Positions 54,518 to 63,939 of a stretch of 64,000 bases of DNA are shown here, in pieces. The translations under genes and the position numbers were made by a program. The notes beneath the pieces are model-generated. The model saw only the letters and a list, made by a program, of their open reading frames with translations, made no database searches and was not told where the DNA came from. The stretch is from PALSA-505 sp963699015 (GTDB lineage: Bacteria > Actinomycetota > Actinomycetes > Streptosporangiales > Streptosporangiaceae), in NCBI GenBank assembly GCA_963699015.1, contig CAVOSX010000007.1:38415-102414 (forward strand), read 5' to 3'. Within the stretch, counting starts at the first letter, position 1. Each line of letters opens with the position of its first letter.

Positions 54518-57253
54518 GTGCCAGCTAAGACTTCAGGAGCGGCCGCCAGGCCAGAGGGTGAGAGCACCCGGCTCGTGATCGTCGAGTCGCCGGCCAAGGC
54601 GCGCACCATCGCGGGCTATCTCGGCCCGGGATACGTGGTCGAATCGAGCATCGGCCACATCAGGGACATGCCTGACAAGGCGGCCGAGATTCCGGCCAAG
54701 TACCGGTCGGAGCCCTGGGCCCGGCTCGGCGTCAACATCGACGCCGGGTTCGAGCCGCTCTATGTCGTGCATTCGGGCAAGAAGCAGCAGGTGGCCAAGC
54801 TCAAGCAGCTGCTCAAGGGCGCCGACGAACTGCTGCTGGCCACCGACGAGGACCGCGAGGGCGAGGCGATCGCCTGGCACCTGCTCAAGGAGCTGAACCC
54901 CAAGGTTCCCGCGCACCGCATGGTCTTCCACGAGATCACCCCGGAAGCGATCGCGCAGGCCGTCGCCAACCCCAGGGAAATGGACAACGGGCTCGTTGAC
55001 GCCTATCAGACACGGCGGGTGCTCGACCGGCTGTACGGGTATGAGGTCTCGCCCGTGCTCTGGAAGAAGGTCATGCCCCGGCTGTCGGCCGGCCGCGTCC
55101 AGTCGGTCGCAGTACGGCTGGTCGTGGACCGGGAGCGGGAGCGGATCGCCTTCCGCCCCGCCAGATACTGGGATCTAGAGGCCGAGTTCGCCCAGGCCGG
55201 CAAGGAAGCGGCCGGGCAGGACGACGGCCCGGGCTCGTTCACCGCCACCCTGGTCTCGGTAGACGGGCGCCGGGTCGCGCAAGGCCGTGACTTCACCCCG
55301 TCCGGCGAGCTGAAGGGCGCCCCCACGGCGAGCCTGCTGCACCTGGACGGGGAGCAGGCGGCGGCGCTGGCCGACCGCCTGGGCAGCGCGGACTTCGCGG
55401 TCAGCTCGGTGGAGCGCAAGCCGTACCGCAGGTCCCCGTACGCGCCGTTCCGGACCACCACGCTGCAGCAGGAGGCGTCGCGCAAGCTCGGCTTCTCCGC
55501 GAAGTACACGATGTCGGTCGCGCAGCGGCTGTACGAGAACGGCTACATCACCTATATGCGGACCGACTCGGTCATCTTGTCGCAGACCGCGCTGACCGCG
55601 GCCCGCAACCAGGCGCGCGAGCTGTACGGCGATGCTTACGTACCGGAAAAGCCGCGCACCTACGCCAGCAAGGTGAAGAACGCCCAGGAGGCGCACGAGG
55701 CGATCCGGCCGGCCGGAGACCGCTTCCGCGCCCCGGCTGAGGTCCGCCGCGCCGGGCTGTCCGGCGATGAGTTCCGCCTCTACGAGCTGGTCTGGAAGCG
55801 CACCGTCGCGTCCCAGATGAACGACGCCACGGGGGAGTCGGTGTCGGTGCGGGTGGCCGGCCTTTCGTCGGCCGGCGAGCGCGCGGAGTTCGGCGCGTCC
55901 GGCAAGGTCATCGGGTTCTACGGGTTCCTCAAGGCTTACGTGGAAGACGCGGACGACCCCGATACCGAGCGGGACGACCGCGAGCGCAGGCTGCCCCCGG
56001 TGGCCGAGGGCGACCCGCTGGCGGCGCTGCGGCTGGCCGCCAGCGGCCACGAGACCCGCCCGCCCGCCAGGTACACCGAGGCCACCCTGGTCAGGGAGCT
56101 GGAGGAGCGGGAGATCGGGCGTCCGTCCACCTACGCCTCCATCCTCGGCACGATCCTGGACCGCGGCTACGTGTTCAAGAAGGGCACCGCCCTGGTCCCG
56201 TCCTTCCTCGCGTTCGCCGTGACCAGTCTCCTTGAGCAGCACTTCGGGCACCTGGTCGACTACGAGTTCACCGCCCGGATGGAGGCCGCGCTCGACGAGA
56301 TCGCGCGGGGCGAGGCCGGCCGGGTGCCGTGGCTGCGCCGGTTCTACTTCGGCTCGGACGGCGAGGAAGGGCTGAAGGAGCTGGTCAGCGACCTGACCGA
56401 CATCGACGCGCGCGAGGTCAGCTCGTTCCCGCTGGCCGGCAGCGACATCGTGGTCCGGGTAGGCCGGTACGGCCCCTACCTGGAGCGCGGCGACCAGCGG
56501 GTGAACATCCCCGAGGGCACCGCGCCGGATGAGCTGACCGCCGAGCGCGCCGCCGAGCTGTTCGACCAGCCGAGCGGGGACCGCGAGCTCGGCACCGACC
56601 CCGATACCGGCCACCAGATCGTGGCCCGGGCCGGCCGGTTCGGGCCCTACGTGACCGAACAGCCGGGGTCCGAGGCCGGCAACGGCGCTGGCGGCACCGG
56701 GTCGGCGAAGCCGCGTTCGGCATCGCTGCTCAAGTCCATGACCCTGGAGACGGTCACGCTGAAGGACGCGCTGAAGCTGCTCTCGCTGCCCAGGCTGATC
56801 GGCGAGCTGGACGGCGAGCCGGTCACGGCGCAGAACGGCCGGTACGGCCCGTACGTCAAGAAGGGCACCGACAGCCGCTCGCTGGAGCGCGAGGAGCAGC
56901 TGTTCGACATGACCCTGGCCGAGGCGAAGGAGCTATTTGCCCAGCCCAAGCCCCGCGGTCGCAGGACGAGCGCGGCGGCGGCCCCGCCGCTGCGCGAGCT
57001 CGGCGCGGACCCCGCGTCCGGCAAGCCCATGGTGATCAAGGAGGGGCGCTGGGGGCCGTATGTGACCGACGGCGAGACCAACGCGTCGCTGCGCAAGGGC
57101 GACGCGGTAGAGTCGGTCACCCCGCAGCGCGGGGCGGAGCTGCTGGCCGAGCGGCGCCTGACCGCCTCGTCGGCGCCGCCCAAGCGAGCCCGCCGGGCCT
57201 CCGGTTCGGCGGGGAAGTCAAAGTCCCGGTCAAGGCCTAGCAAGGGTGCCTGA
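54518..57253 (+). CDS. topA: DNA topoisomerase I
   Basis: A 911-residue type IA topoisomerase that relaxes negative supercoils. The Toprim domain has LVIVESPAKARTI and ATDEDREGEA (acidic metal site). The active-site tyrosine is Tyr346 in NGYITYMRTD. RLSAGRVQSVAVRLVVDRE is the conserved DNA-gate stretch. The C-terminus has repeated Topo_C domains (VGRYGPYLE, AGRFGPYV, NGRYGPYVKKG, EGRWGPYV) and a basic Lys/Arg tail, as usual in actinomycetes, instead of zinc fingers. The GTG at 54518 follows gaggt. Essential gene. Confidence 0.96.
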   Translation: MPAKTSGAAARPEGESTRLVIVESPAKARTIAGYLGPGYVVESSIGHIRDMPDKAAEIPAKYRSEPWARLGVNIDAGFEPLYVVHSGKKQQVAKLKQLLKGADELLLATDEDREGEAIAWHLLKELNPKVPAHRMVFHEITPEAIAQAVANPREMDNGLVDAYQTRRVLDRLYGYEVSPVLWKKVMPRLSAGRVQSVAVRLVVDRERERIAFRPARYWDLEAEFAQAGKEAAGQDDGPGSFTATLVSVDGRRVAQGRDFTPSGELKGAPTASLLHLDGEQAAALADRLGSADFAVSSVERKPYRRSPYAPFRTTTLQQEASRKLGFSAKYTMSVAQRLYENGYITYMRTDSVILSQTALTAARNQARELYGDAYVPEKPRTYASKVKNAQEAHEAIRPAGDRFRAPAEVRRAGLSGDEFRLYELVWKRTVASQMNDATGESVSVRVAGLSSAGERAEFGASGKVIGFYGFLKAYVEDADDPDTERDDRERRLPPVAEGDPLAALRLAASGHETRPPARYTEATLVRELEEREIGRPSTYASILGTILDRGYVFKKGTALVPSFLAFAVTSLLEQHFGHLVDYEFTARMEAALDEIARGEAGRVPWLRRFYFGSDGEEGLKELVSDLTDIDAREVSSFPLAGSDIVVRVGRYGPYLERGDQRVNIPEGTAPDELTAERAAELFDQPSGDRELGTDPDTGHQIVARAGRFGPYVTEQPGSEAGNGAGGTGSAKPRSASLLKSMTLETVTLKDALKLLSLPRLIGELDGEPVTAQNGRYGPYVKKGTDSRSLEREEQLFDMTLAEAKELFAQPKPRGRRTSAAAAPPLRELGADPASGKPMVIKEGRWGPYVTDGETNASLRKGDAVESVTPQRGAELLAERRLTASSAPPKRARRASGSAGKSKSRSRPSKGA

Positions 57254-57267
57254 CGGGCGGGGACAGA

Positions 57268-57273
57268 TACGCT
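57268..57273 (+). promoter_or_regulatory. -10 box (TACGCT) of leaderless MFS-tmk gene
   Basis: TACGCT ends six bases before the GTG at 57280 and no ribosome site is present. The box begins 15 bp after the topA stop. Confidence 0.55.
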
Positions 57274-57279
57274 GTCGCC

Positions 57280-59799
57280 GTGAATAACCGATCCCGGCCA
57301 GGAAGCGGACGCGGGGGCGTTCTGTCCATCCGCCCCTTCCGCCGGCTGTGGATCGCGCTGTCACTGTCCAGCCTGGGTGACTGGCTGAGCATTGTCGCGC
57401 TGACGGTGCTGGCCGCCACGCTCGCCGGGAAGCGCGGGCACACCAGCGTGATCGGGGCGACCGCGGCGCAGAACGCTGCGGTCAGCGGCGTCTGGATCGC
57501 GACGCTGCTGCCCGCGCTGCTGCTCGGCCCGGTGGCCGGGGCGATCGCCGACCGGCTGAACCGCCGGATGACGATGATCACCGGTGATGTCATCCGGGGC
57601 GTCCTGTTCCTGTCGATTCCCATTTTTCCGAACCTGACCTGGATCTACATTGCCAAGTTCCTGGCCGGGTGCGCGTCGCTGTTCTGGAATCCGGCTACCG
57701 CTGCCACGATTCCCAACCTGGTGCCCAAGGACAAGCTGGAACAGGCCAACCAGCTCAGCCTGCTCACCACCTACGGGACCGCGCCCATCGCCGCCGGGCT
57801 TTTCTCGGTACTAGCCCTGATCAGTGTGCCGCTCAGTCATGCGCTGCCCGCCCTCAACCCGAACAAGGTAAACCTGGCGCTCTACATCAACGCCGCCACG
57901 TACGGGGTCTCCGCGCTCACCGTGTTCTTCCTGCGTGAGATACGCAATCCGCGCGCAAGCGAACGCATCTCCCAGCCGTCGGTAGCCAAGTCGATCTGGG
58001 AGGGCTGGCGGTTCCTCCAGCAGACACCGGTGCTCCGCGCGCTGGCGCTGGGGATGGTCGGCGCGTTCGCGGCGGCAGGCGTGGTCGTCGGGCTCGGCTA
58101 CGTCTACATTACCGACACGCTGCACGGTGGCAGCGCCGGCTGGGGCCTGGTCTTCTCGGCCATGTTCGTCGGGCTGGCACTGGGCATGCTGGTCGGCACC
58201 CGGCTGCGGGACTTCAGTCTCAGGAGGCTGTTCGGCCTGTCCATTGCCGTCGCCGCGGTGCCGCTTGCGCTCATCGCCCTGGTGCCCAACCTTGCCCTGG
58301 TCACGTTGTTCGTGGTCCTGCTCGGGGCGCTGGCCGGCATCGCGTATGCCACCGGGAACACGATCGTCGGCCTGGAGGTGGACGACGAACTCCGGGGCCG
58401 GGCGTTCGCGTTCTTCCAGTCGACCATCCAGGTGATCCTGTTCCTGGTGATCGCCGTCTCGGGCGTAGTCGCCTCCGGGTTCACCAAGCTCATCTCGGAC
58501 ATCACCGGCTCGGGCAACGTGCAGATCGGCCAGATCGTGTACCACTCCGCCGGGCAGAACGTGGTGCTCCTGCTGGCCGCGACGGTGGCCGCCGCCTGCG
58601 GCGTGTCCGCGTACCAGAAAATGGATGACCGCAAGGGCGTTCCGCTCCGGCAGGACCTCATACGGGCGATCCGTGGCGAGCCGATGTTCTCCGTGGCGGA
58701 GCCGTCCCCGGCCGGCCGCGCGCCGCCCGCGGCCGGCGCAGCGCCGGCCCGGCGCGGGCTGCTGCTCGCGCTGGAGGGTGGCGAGGGCGCGGGCAAGACC
58801 ACCCAGGCGACACTGCTGTCCATCTGGCTGCGCGACCAGGGCTATGACGTGGTGACGACGCAGGAGCCCGGGGGCACCAAGGTGGGCATGCGAATGCGGG
58901 CGATGCTGCTCGACACCGCGCACGCGGGGCTGGACCCGCGGGCGGAGACCCTGATGTACGCGGCGGACCGGGCCGAGCACGTCAGGTCGGTCATCAGGCC
59001 TGGGCTGGACCGCGGCGCCATCGTCGTCACCGACCGTTACGTGGATTCCTCGCTGGCCTACCAGGGAGCCGGCCGCTGCCTGCCGCTCGGCGAGGTGACC
59101 AGGATCAACCGGTGGGCGACCGGCGGCCTGACTCCGGACCTGACCATCCTGCTCGACCTGCCACCGGCTGCGGGACTGCACCGGCGGGCCAGATCCGCCG
59201 ACCGGCTGGAGGCCGAGCCCGCGGAGTTCCACAGCCGGGTCCGGGCCGGCTTCCGCCAGCTCGCCGACGCCGAACCCGGCCGCTACCTGGTGCTCGACGC
59301 GACCCAGCCGTCCGATGTGATCAGCCGCGAGATCCAGCACCGGGTCCGCGAGCTGCTGCCGGACCCGGTGCCGCCGTCGGCGGAGGCGGTGACCAGCACG
59401 TTCCCCGCCATCACCGAGCCGGCCCGGGCCAGCGCGAGCCAGGGGGCTGAGCGGCCGGCCGGAAACCGCGAGGCGGGACGGGTGGCCGGGGACGGTGGTG
59501 CGGGACGGGCGGTCGCGGATCGTGATGCGGGACGGGCGGCTGGTGGTCGCGATGCGGGACGGGCGGCTGCGAATCCTGATGCGGGACGGGCGGCCGCGGA
59601 TCTCGATGCGGGACGGGCGGCTGCGGATCCTGATGCGGGATCGGGCGCGGGAGAGCGCGGGCGGGATGGTGCGGCTGCGGACGGTGCGGCTGCGGATGGT
59701 GGGGCTGCGGATGGTGGGGCTGCGGATGGTGCGGCTGCGGACGGCAAGCCCGGGCGGGTGGGCGGCGGTCAGAAACCGGGGCGGAGGAGTGCAGGCTAG
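57280..59799 (+). CDS. tmk: MFS transporter-thymidylate kinase fusion
   Basis: An 839-residue fusion known from actinomycetes. Residues 1-450 are a 12-helix MFS module (FRRLWIALSLSSLGDWLSIV ... ELRGRAFAFFQSTIQVILFL). Residues about 490-700 are dTMP kinase: P-loop EGGEGAGKTT at 499-508, TQEPGG, DRYVDSSLAYQGAGR and RARSADRLE. It phosphorylates dTMP to dTDP for DNA synthesis. What the MFS half carries is unknown. The tail from residue 728 is 27-bp repeats (DAGRAA-like units) and an Ala/Asp/Gly run. Probably leaderless. Confidence 0.93.
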   Translation: MNNRSRPGSGRGGVLSIRPFRRLWIALSLSSLGDWLSIVALTVLAATLAGKRGHTSVIGATAAQNAAVSGVWIATLLPALLLGPVAGAIADRLNRRMTMITGDVIRGVLFLSIPIFPNLTWIYIAKFLAGCASLFWNPATAATIPNLVPKDKLEQANQLSLLTTYGTAPIAAGLFSVLALISVPLSHALPALNPNKVNLALYINAATYGVSALTVFFLREIRNPRASERISQPSVAKSIWEGWRFLQQTPVLRALALGMVGAFAAAGVVVGLGYVYITDTLHGGSAGWGLVFSAMFVGLALGMLVGTRLRDFSLRRLFGLSIAVAAVPLALIALVPNLALVTLFVVLLGALAGIAYATGNTIVGLEVDDELRGRAFAFFQSTIQVILFLVIAVSGVVASGFTKLISDITGSGNVQIGQIVYHSAGQNVVLLLAATVAAACGVSAYQKMDDRKGVPLRQDLIRAIRGEPMFSVAEPSPAGRAPPAAGAAPARRGLLLALEGGEGAGKTTQATLLSIWLRDQGYDVVTTQEPGGTKVGMRMRAMLLDTAHAGLDPRAETLMYAADRAEHVRSVIRPGLDRGAIVVTDRYVDSSLAYQGAGRCLPLGEVTRINRWATGGLTPDLTILLDLPPAAGLHRRARSADRLEAEPAEFHSRVRAGFRQLADAEPGRYLVLDATQPSDVISREIQHRVRELLPDPVPPSAEAVTSTFPAITEPARASASQGAERPAGNREAGRVAGDGGAGRAVADRDAGRAAGGRDAGRAAANPDAGRAAADLDAGRAAADPDAGSGAGERGRDGAAADGAAADGGAADGGAADGAAADGKPGRVGGGQKPGRRSAG
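59470..59658 (+). repeat. seven 27-bp tandem repeats at the tmk C-terminus
   Basis: Units read EAGRVAGDG, GAGRAVADR, DAGRAAGGR, DAGRAAANP, DAGRAAADL, DAGRAAADP and DAGSGAGER, followed by an AADG/GAADG run to about 59742. All are in frame and make an acidic, disordered tail. Confidence 0.85.
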
Positions 59800-59962
59800 G
59801 GGATGAGTGCGCGCTAACAGGACGGGGCGCGCGGCCGAGCCCGCTAACATCGCGACCCGGCCCGGCTCAGATCCCGGCCCGGCTCGCCAAGATCGACGTG
59901 CGATTACCTCCCTGCCAGCGGAGGCGATGCGCCATCGACCACGCTGAGGAGGAGGGACAGGG

Positions 59963-61231
59963 ATGCCGGTGGACGCCAGCGGTGATGGCGCCGGCGGCCA
60001 GGCGGAGGCCGGCCTGCAGGCGGCCGCCGCCGGCCAGACGAGGGCCGGTGACGACGCGTTCGCCGAGCTGACCGGGCAGCGGGCGGTCGTCGCCGAGCTA
60101 CGGCAGGCGGCTGCCGCGGCCGACGACGTGCTCACCGGCCGGGCCGGCCGGCGCGCGGGCGGTATCGCGCACGCCTGGCTGCTCACCGGACCGCCAGGAT
60201 CAGGCCGCAGCGTAGCCGCCCGGGCTTTCGCCGCCGCGCTGCTCTGCCCGGCGCGGGGCTGCGGGTCATGCCCGAGCTGCCGCCAGGTGCGCGCAGGTAC
60301 CCACCCCGACCTCATGCTGGTCCGCCCGGACGGGCTGTCCTACGGGGTGAAGCAGACCAGGGACCTGGTGCTGCACGCCGCGACCGCGCCGGCCGCCGGC
60401 CGCTGGCACGTCGTGCTGTTCGAGGACGCCGACCGGGCCACGGAGGCGGCTGCAAATGCCCTGCTCAAGGCCATCGAGGAGCCGGCGCCGCGGACGGTGT
60501 GGCTGCTTTGCGCGCCGTCGGCCGAGGACCTGCCCGCCACCATCCGGTCCCGGTGCAGGCTGGTCGTGCTGCGGACGCCGTCGTCGGCCGAGGTGGCCGA
60601 CGTGCTGGTCCGGCGGGACGGGGTCGAGCCGCAGCGGGCCCTGGCGGCGGCTAGGGCGGCGCAGGGGCACATCGGCCGCGCGCACCGGCTGGCCACAGAT
60701 GCCGACGCGGCCAGGCGCCGCGATGAGGTGCTGCGCATCCCGCTGGCTGTCACCGGCCTGGGCCCGGCACTCGCCGCTGCCGCGTCCCTGGTCAGCGCGG
60801 CCGAGGAAGAGGCCAGGGCGGTCACCGAGGAGCGAGATCAGCCGGAGCGCGACGCGCTGCGCCAGGCGTTCGGCGAGGGTTCCACCGGGAAGGGGGTCGC
60901 GAAGGCGGTCCGCGGTGCCGCGGGTGCGCTGCGCGAACTCGAGGACCGGCAGAAGTCGCGCGCCACCAGGGCGAAGCGGGACACCCTGGAGGTCGCCCTG
61001 CTGGACCTGGCCTGGTTCTACCGCGACGTGCTGGCGATGCAGCTCGGCGCGCAGGTGGAGCTGGGCAACGCCGGCCGCGAGGCGGACCTGCGCAAGCTGG
61101 CGGAAGCGACCACGCCGGAGTCCACGGTGCGCAGGATCGAAGCCATCATGGCCTGCCGGGAGCGGATGGCGCTCAACGTGGCCCCGCTGCTCGCCGTCGA
61201 GGAAATGACCCTGGCCCTCCTGCTCCCCTAG
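59963..61231 (+). CDS. holB: DNA polymerase III delta-prime subunit
   Basis: A 422-residue clamp-loader subunit. The AAA+ core has FAELTGQRAVVAELRQA, the P-loop GPPGSGRSVA with Arg82 replacing the lysine, a zinc knuckle CPARGCGSCPSC, and ALLKAIEEPAPRTVWLL with the trans-arginine region IRSRCR. The degenerate P-loop fits delta-prime, which does not hydrolyse ATP. The N-terminal 35 residues are a low-complexity extension. gaggaggaggg precedes the ATG at 59963. Part of the conserved topA-tmk-holB order. Confidence 0.92.
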   Translation: MPVDASGDGAGGQAEAGLQAAAAGQTRAGDDAFAELTGQRAVVAELRQAAAAADDVLTGRAGRRAGGIAHAWLLTGPPGSGRSVAARAFAAALLCPARGCGSCPSCRQVRAGTHPDLMLVRPDGLSYGVKQTRDLVLHAATAPAAGRWHVVLFEDADRATEAAANALLKAIEEPAPRTVWLLCAPSAEDLPATIRSRCRLVVLRTPSSAEVADVLVRRDGVEPQRALAAARAAQGHIGRAHRLATDADAARRRDEVLRIPLAVTGLGPALAAAASLVSAAEEEARAVTEERDQPERDALRQAFGEGSTGKGVAKAVRGAAGALRELEDRQKSRATRAKRDTLEVALLDLAWFYRDVLAMQLGAQVELGNAGREADLRKLAEATTPESTVRRIEAIMACRERMALNVAPLLAVEEMTLALLLP

Positions 61232-61275
61232 CCCCTCACTCCCAACCCTCGCGCCCCGCCAACCCTCCCGGGTTC

Positions 61276-61373
61276 CATGATCATCTCGACTTATCATGCG
61301 GCGTGGACGCTCTATGACCGGATTTGTCCGGGTTTGCGACGCAGCGGCGCATGATAAGTCGTCGGTGATCATG
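61276..61373. repeat. long imperfect inverted repeat between holB and the PSP1 gene
   Basis: The arms are 61276-61300 and 61348-61373. The inner 14 bp, cgacttatcatgcg against cgcatgataagtcg, and the outer 8 bp, catgatca against tgatcatg, match perfectly; three to four bases between differ. The 47-bp centre has little symmetry. The element is markedly more A/T-rich than its surroundings. It may be a small mobile (MITE/REP-like) element or a strong terminator for the topA-tmk-holB block. Confidence 0.6.
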
Positions 61374-61423
61374 AATCGGGCGCCGTCGCGCTCCCGCAGG
61401 GGCGCGGATCGTGGTGAGCGGCT

Positions 61424-61429
61424 TACCCT
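61424..61429 (+). promoter_or_regulatory. -10 box (TACCCT) of leaderless PSP1 gene
   Basis: TACCCT ends six bases before the GTG at 61436, with only G residues and a C between. Confidence 0.55.
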
Positions 61430-61435
61430 GGGGGC

Positions 61436-62335
61436 GTGGGCATGATGATGGCGGTGAGCTTCGAGCGGTACGGCCGGCTGTACTACCTCGACCCCGGGCC
61501 GTACTCGCCGTCGATCGGCGACAAGGTGCTGGTACCCACCGACTCCGGCCCCGAGGTAGCCGAGTGCATGTGGGCCCCGCAGTGGGTCTCCGAGGATATA
61601 GGCGGGCTGCCGGTGTGCGCCGGGCTCGCGAGCCAGGCCGACCTGTCCAGGAACGAGACGAACCGGCGCAAGCGGGCGGAGGCCAAGGTCGCCGCGAAGC
61701 GACTGGTCCGCGAGCACGGGCTGCCGATGAAGGTCACCGCCGTCGACTACCTCGACCCGCGCGACGGGCCGTCCTCCGGCCCCACCGTGGTCGTCATCTA
61801 CTTCAGCGCGCCGCACCGGGTGGACTTCCGCGCACTCGTCCGGGACCTGGCCGGGAGGCTGCGCGCACGGGTGGAGCTGCGCCAGATCGGCCCGCGCGAC
61901 GAAGCACGCCTGCAGGGCGGGATCGGGCCGTGCGGCCGTGACCTGTGCTGTGCCACGTTCCTGAAGGACTTCGAGCCCGTGTCCGTTCGGATGGCGAAAG
62001 ACCAGGACCTTCCCGTCAACCCGCTGCGGATCGCGGGCGCGTGCGGGCGGCTGATGTGCTGCCTGAAGTACGAGCATCCGCTGTACCAGGAGTTCCACGA
62101 GCAGGCGCCAAAGATCGGCGAGCAGGTCGAGTCGCCGGAAGGGCCCGGCACGGTCATCGGGCACAACGTGCCTTCCGACACGGTGGTGATGAAGCTCACC
62201 GCGGACGGCCGCAGGTGCGCCTGCTCGCGGGCCAGCGTCTGCGGGTCACGGCAGGCCTACGAGGCCAAGTACCAGGCACCGGAAGAAGCGGCAGGTACCG
62301 GGGGCGGGGGCGGATCGGACGGGATCTCTGGGTGA
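61436..62335 (+). CDS. PSP1-domain protein (RicT/YaaT-like)
   Basis: A 299-residue cytosolic protein. The PSP1 core has conserved cysteine pairs in GIGPCGRDLCCATFLKDFEP and GACGRLMCCLKYEHPLY, with a further CACSRASVC near the end. In Bacillus the homologue RicT forms an Fe-S-carrying complex that affects RNA processing; in actinomycetes its role is not known. The GTG at 61436 is set by the leaderless promoter. Its stop overlaps the next start as GTGA. Confidence 0.92.
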   Translation: MGMMMAVSFERYGRLYYLDPGPYSPSIGDKVLVPTDSGPEVAECMWAPQWVSEDIGGLPVCAGLASQADLSRNETNRRKRAEAKVAAKRLVREHGLPMKVTAVDYLDPRDGPSSGPTVVVIYFSAPHRVDFRALVRDLAGRLRARVELRQIGPRDEARLQGGIGPCGRDLCCATFLKDFEPVSVRMAKDQDLPVNPLRIAGACGRLMCCLKYEHPLYQEFHEQAPKIGEQVESPEGPGTVIGHNVPSDTVVMKLTADGRRCACSRASVCGSRQAYEAKYQAPEEAAGTGGGGGSDGISG

Positions 62336-63864
62336 GGAACGGCCTCCTGCGCCGCCTGGCGCTGGCCTGCGGCGTTGCCGTTCTCGCCGGGTGCTCGGCG
62401 GTCCCGGCCGCGGGGCATCAGGTTGCCCGGCAGTCCACGCCGGCCGCTCGCGCGGCCGCCACGCTGGCCGGCTACTACGCGCAGAAGCTGCACTGGACGC
62501 CGTGCGATAACGGCTTCCAGTGCGCCCGGCTGCTCGTCCCTTTCGACTACAGCAGGCCGGCCTGGAAGCGGTTCTCGCTGCCGGTGATCAAGCTGCCCGC
62601 CGCCGATCCCGGCCACCGGATCGGCTCTCTGGTCGTCAACCCCGGCGGTCCCGGCGAATCCGGCGTCCAGTACGCGCAGGACGCCCGCAGCGCGCTGGCC
62701 CCCGCCGTGCTCGACCGGTTCGATGTGATCGGCTTCGACCCGCGCGGGGTCGGCGGCAGTGAGCCGGCCGTGCACTGCATGAGCGGCCCGCAGCTCGACA
62801 AGTACTTCGATACCGATGACACGCCGGACACGCCCGCGCAGCTGGCTCGCGTGGTATCGGAGAGCAGGCTGTTCGCGCGCGAGTGCGGCGAGCACGCGGG
62901 CTCGCTGCTGCCCTACGTCGGCACCCGCAGCGCGGCCCGTGACCTGGACGTGCTGCGCGCCGCGCTCGGCGACCGCAGGCTCACCTACCTGGGCAAGTCC
63001 TACGGGACCTACCTGGGCGCCTGGTACGCGCAGCTGTTCCCGCGGCACGTGCGCGCCCTGGTGCTCGACGGGGCGCTCGACCCCGACGCCACCTCGACCG
63101 ACATCAACGTCACGCAAGGCGAGGGGTTCGAGGTCGCGCTCCGGTCGTTCACCGCGAACTGCATGCGGCTCGCGGGATGCCCGCTCGGCCGGGGCAGCGA
63201 CGTCAGCGCGGGCATCGCCAGGCTGCAGGGCCTGCTGAACCGCGCTACCCGCACCCCGCTGGCCAACGGCCTGGGCGACGGCCGCCCGGCGAACGGTTCG
63301 CTGCTGCTGGAGGGCGTGGTGGCGGCGCTGTACACCAAGGCATACTGGCCGGTGCTGACCAGGGCACTGAAGAATGCGTTCGGCGGGGACGGCACCCTGC
63401 TCATCGAGCTGGGGGATTCCCTGCTGCAGCGCAAATCCAACGGCAGCTACACCAACCTGGCCGACGCGAACATGGCGATCAACTGCCTGGACCGGCCCTG
63501 GCCGCGCGCGCTGACGGAATGGCACTCGATCGCTTCGCAGGCCGCGAAGGCGGCGCCGCAGTTCGGCGCGTCGATCGTCTGGGGCAGCCTGGCCTGCGCC
63601 TACTGGCCGGTAAAGTCGGCTCCGCTGCCGAAGATCACCGCGACGGGCGCCCCGCCCATCCTGGTAGTGGGAACCACGCGGGATCCGGCGACCCCGTACC
63701 GGTGGGCGCAGGCGCTGGCCCGGGAGCTGAAGTCCGGGGTGCTGCTCGGCTGGAACGGCGACGGCCACACCGCCTACCGGATGGGAAGCACCTGCGTGGA
63801 CACGATCGTGAACAGCTACCTGATCCGCGGGGCGGTGCCGCGCAGCGGGACCGTATGCCCGTAG
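62332..63864 (+). CDS. secreted alpha/beta-hydrolase lipoprotein (tripeptidyl-aminopeptidase/SlpE type)
   Basis: A 510-residue exported hydrolase. The signal peptide ends in lipobox LAGC with Cys21. The oxyanion loop is VVNPGGPGESG, the DPRGVGGSEP turn follows, and the nucleophile is Ser223 in YLGKSYGTYLG. A TAP-like C-terminal domain carries the Asp (GTTRDPATPYR) and His (WNGDGHTAYR). Such enzymes remove N-terminal tripeptides outside the cell. The GTG at 62332 overlaps the PSP1 stop, so the two are coupled. Confidence 0.92.
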   Translation: MRNGLLRRLALACGVAVLAGCSAVPAAGHQVARQSTPAARAAATLAGYYAQKLHWTPCDNGFQCARLLVPFDYSRPAWKRFSLPVIKLPAADPGHRIGSLVVNPGGPGESGVQYAQDARSALAPAVLDRFDVIGFDPRGVGGSEPAVHCMSGPQLDKYFDTDDTPDTPAQLARVVSESRLFARECGEHAGSLLPYVGTRSAARDLDVLRAALGDRRLTYLGKSYGTYLGAWYAQLFPRHVRALVLDGALDPDATSTDINVTQGEGFEVALRSFTANCMRLAGCPLGRGSDVSAGIARLQGLLNRATRTPLANGLGDGRPANGSLLLEGVVAALYTKAYWPVLTRALKNAFGGDGTLLIELGDSLLQRKSNGSYTNLADANMAINCLDRPWPRALTEWHSIASQAAKAAPQFGASIVWGSLACAYWPVKSAPLPKITATGAPPILVVGTTRDPATPYRWAQALARELKSGVLLGWNGDGHTAYRMGSTCVDTIVNSYLIRGAVPRSGTVCP

Positions 63865-63939
63865 CGCCCCGGCACGCCCGGACACCGCGGCGGGGCGTCA
63901 TCGGCGGTAAACTCGTGGCCGCTGCCCTGCGGGCGGCGT

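Noticed and set aside
57280..58700. MFS-dTMP kinase fusion as a novel architecture
   Set aside because: The same fusion is known in Streptomyces and relatives, so it is notable but not new.
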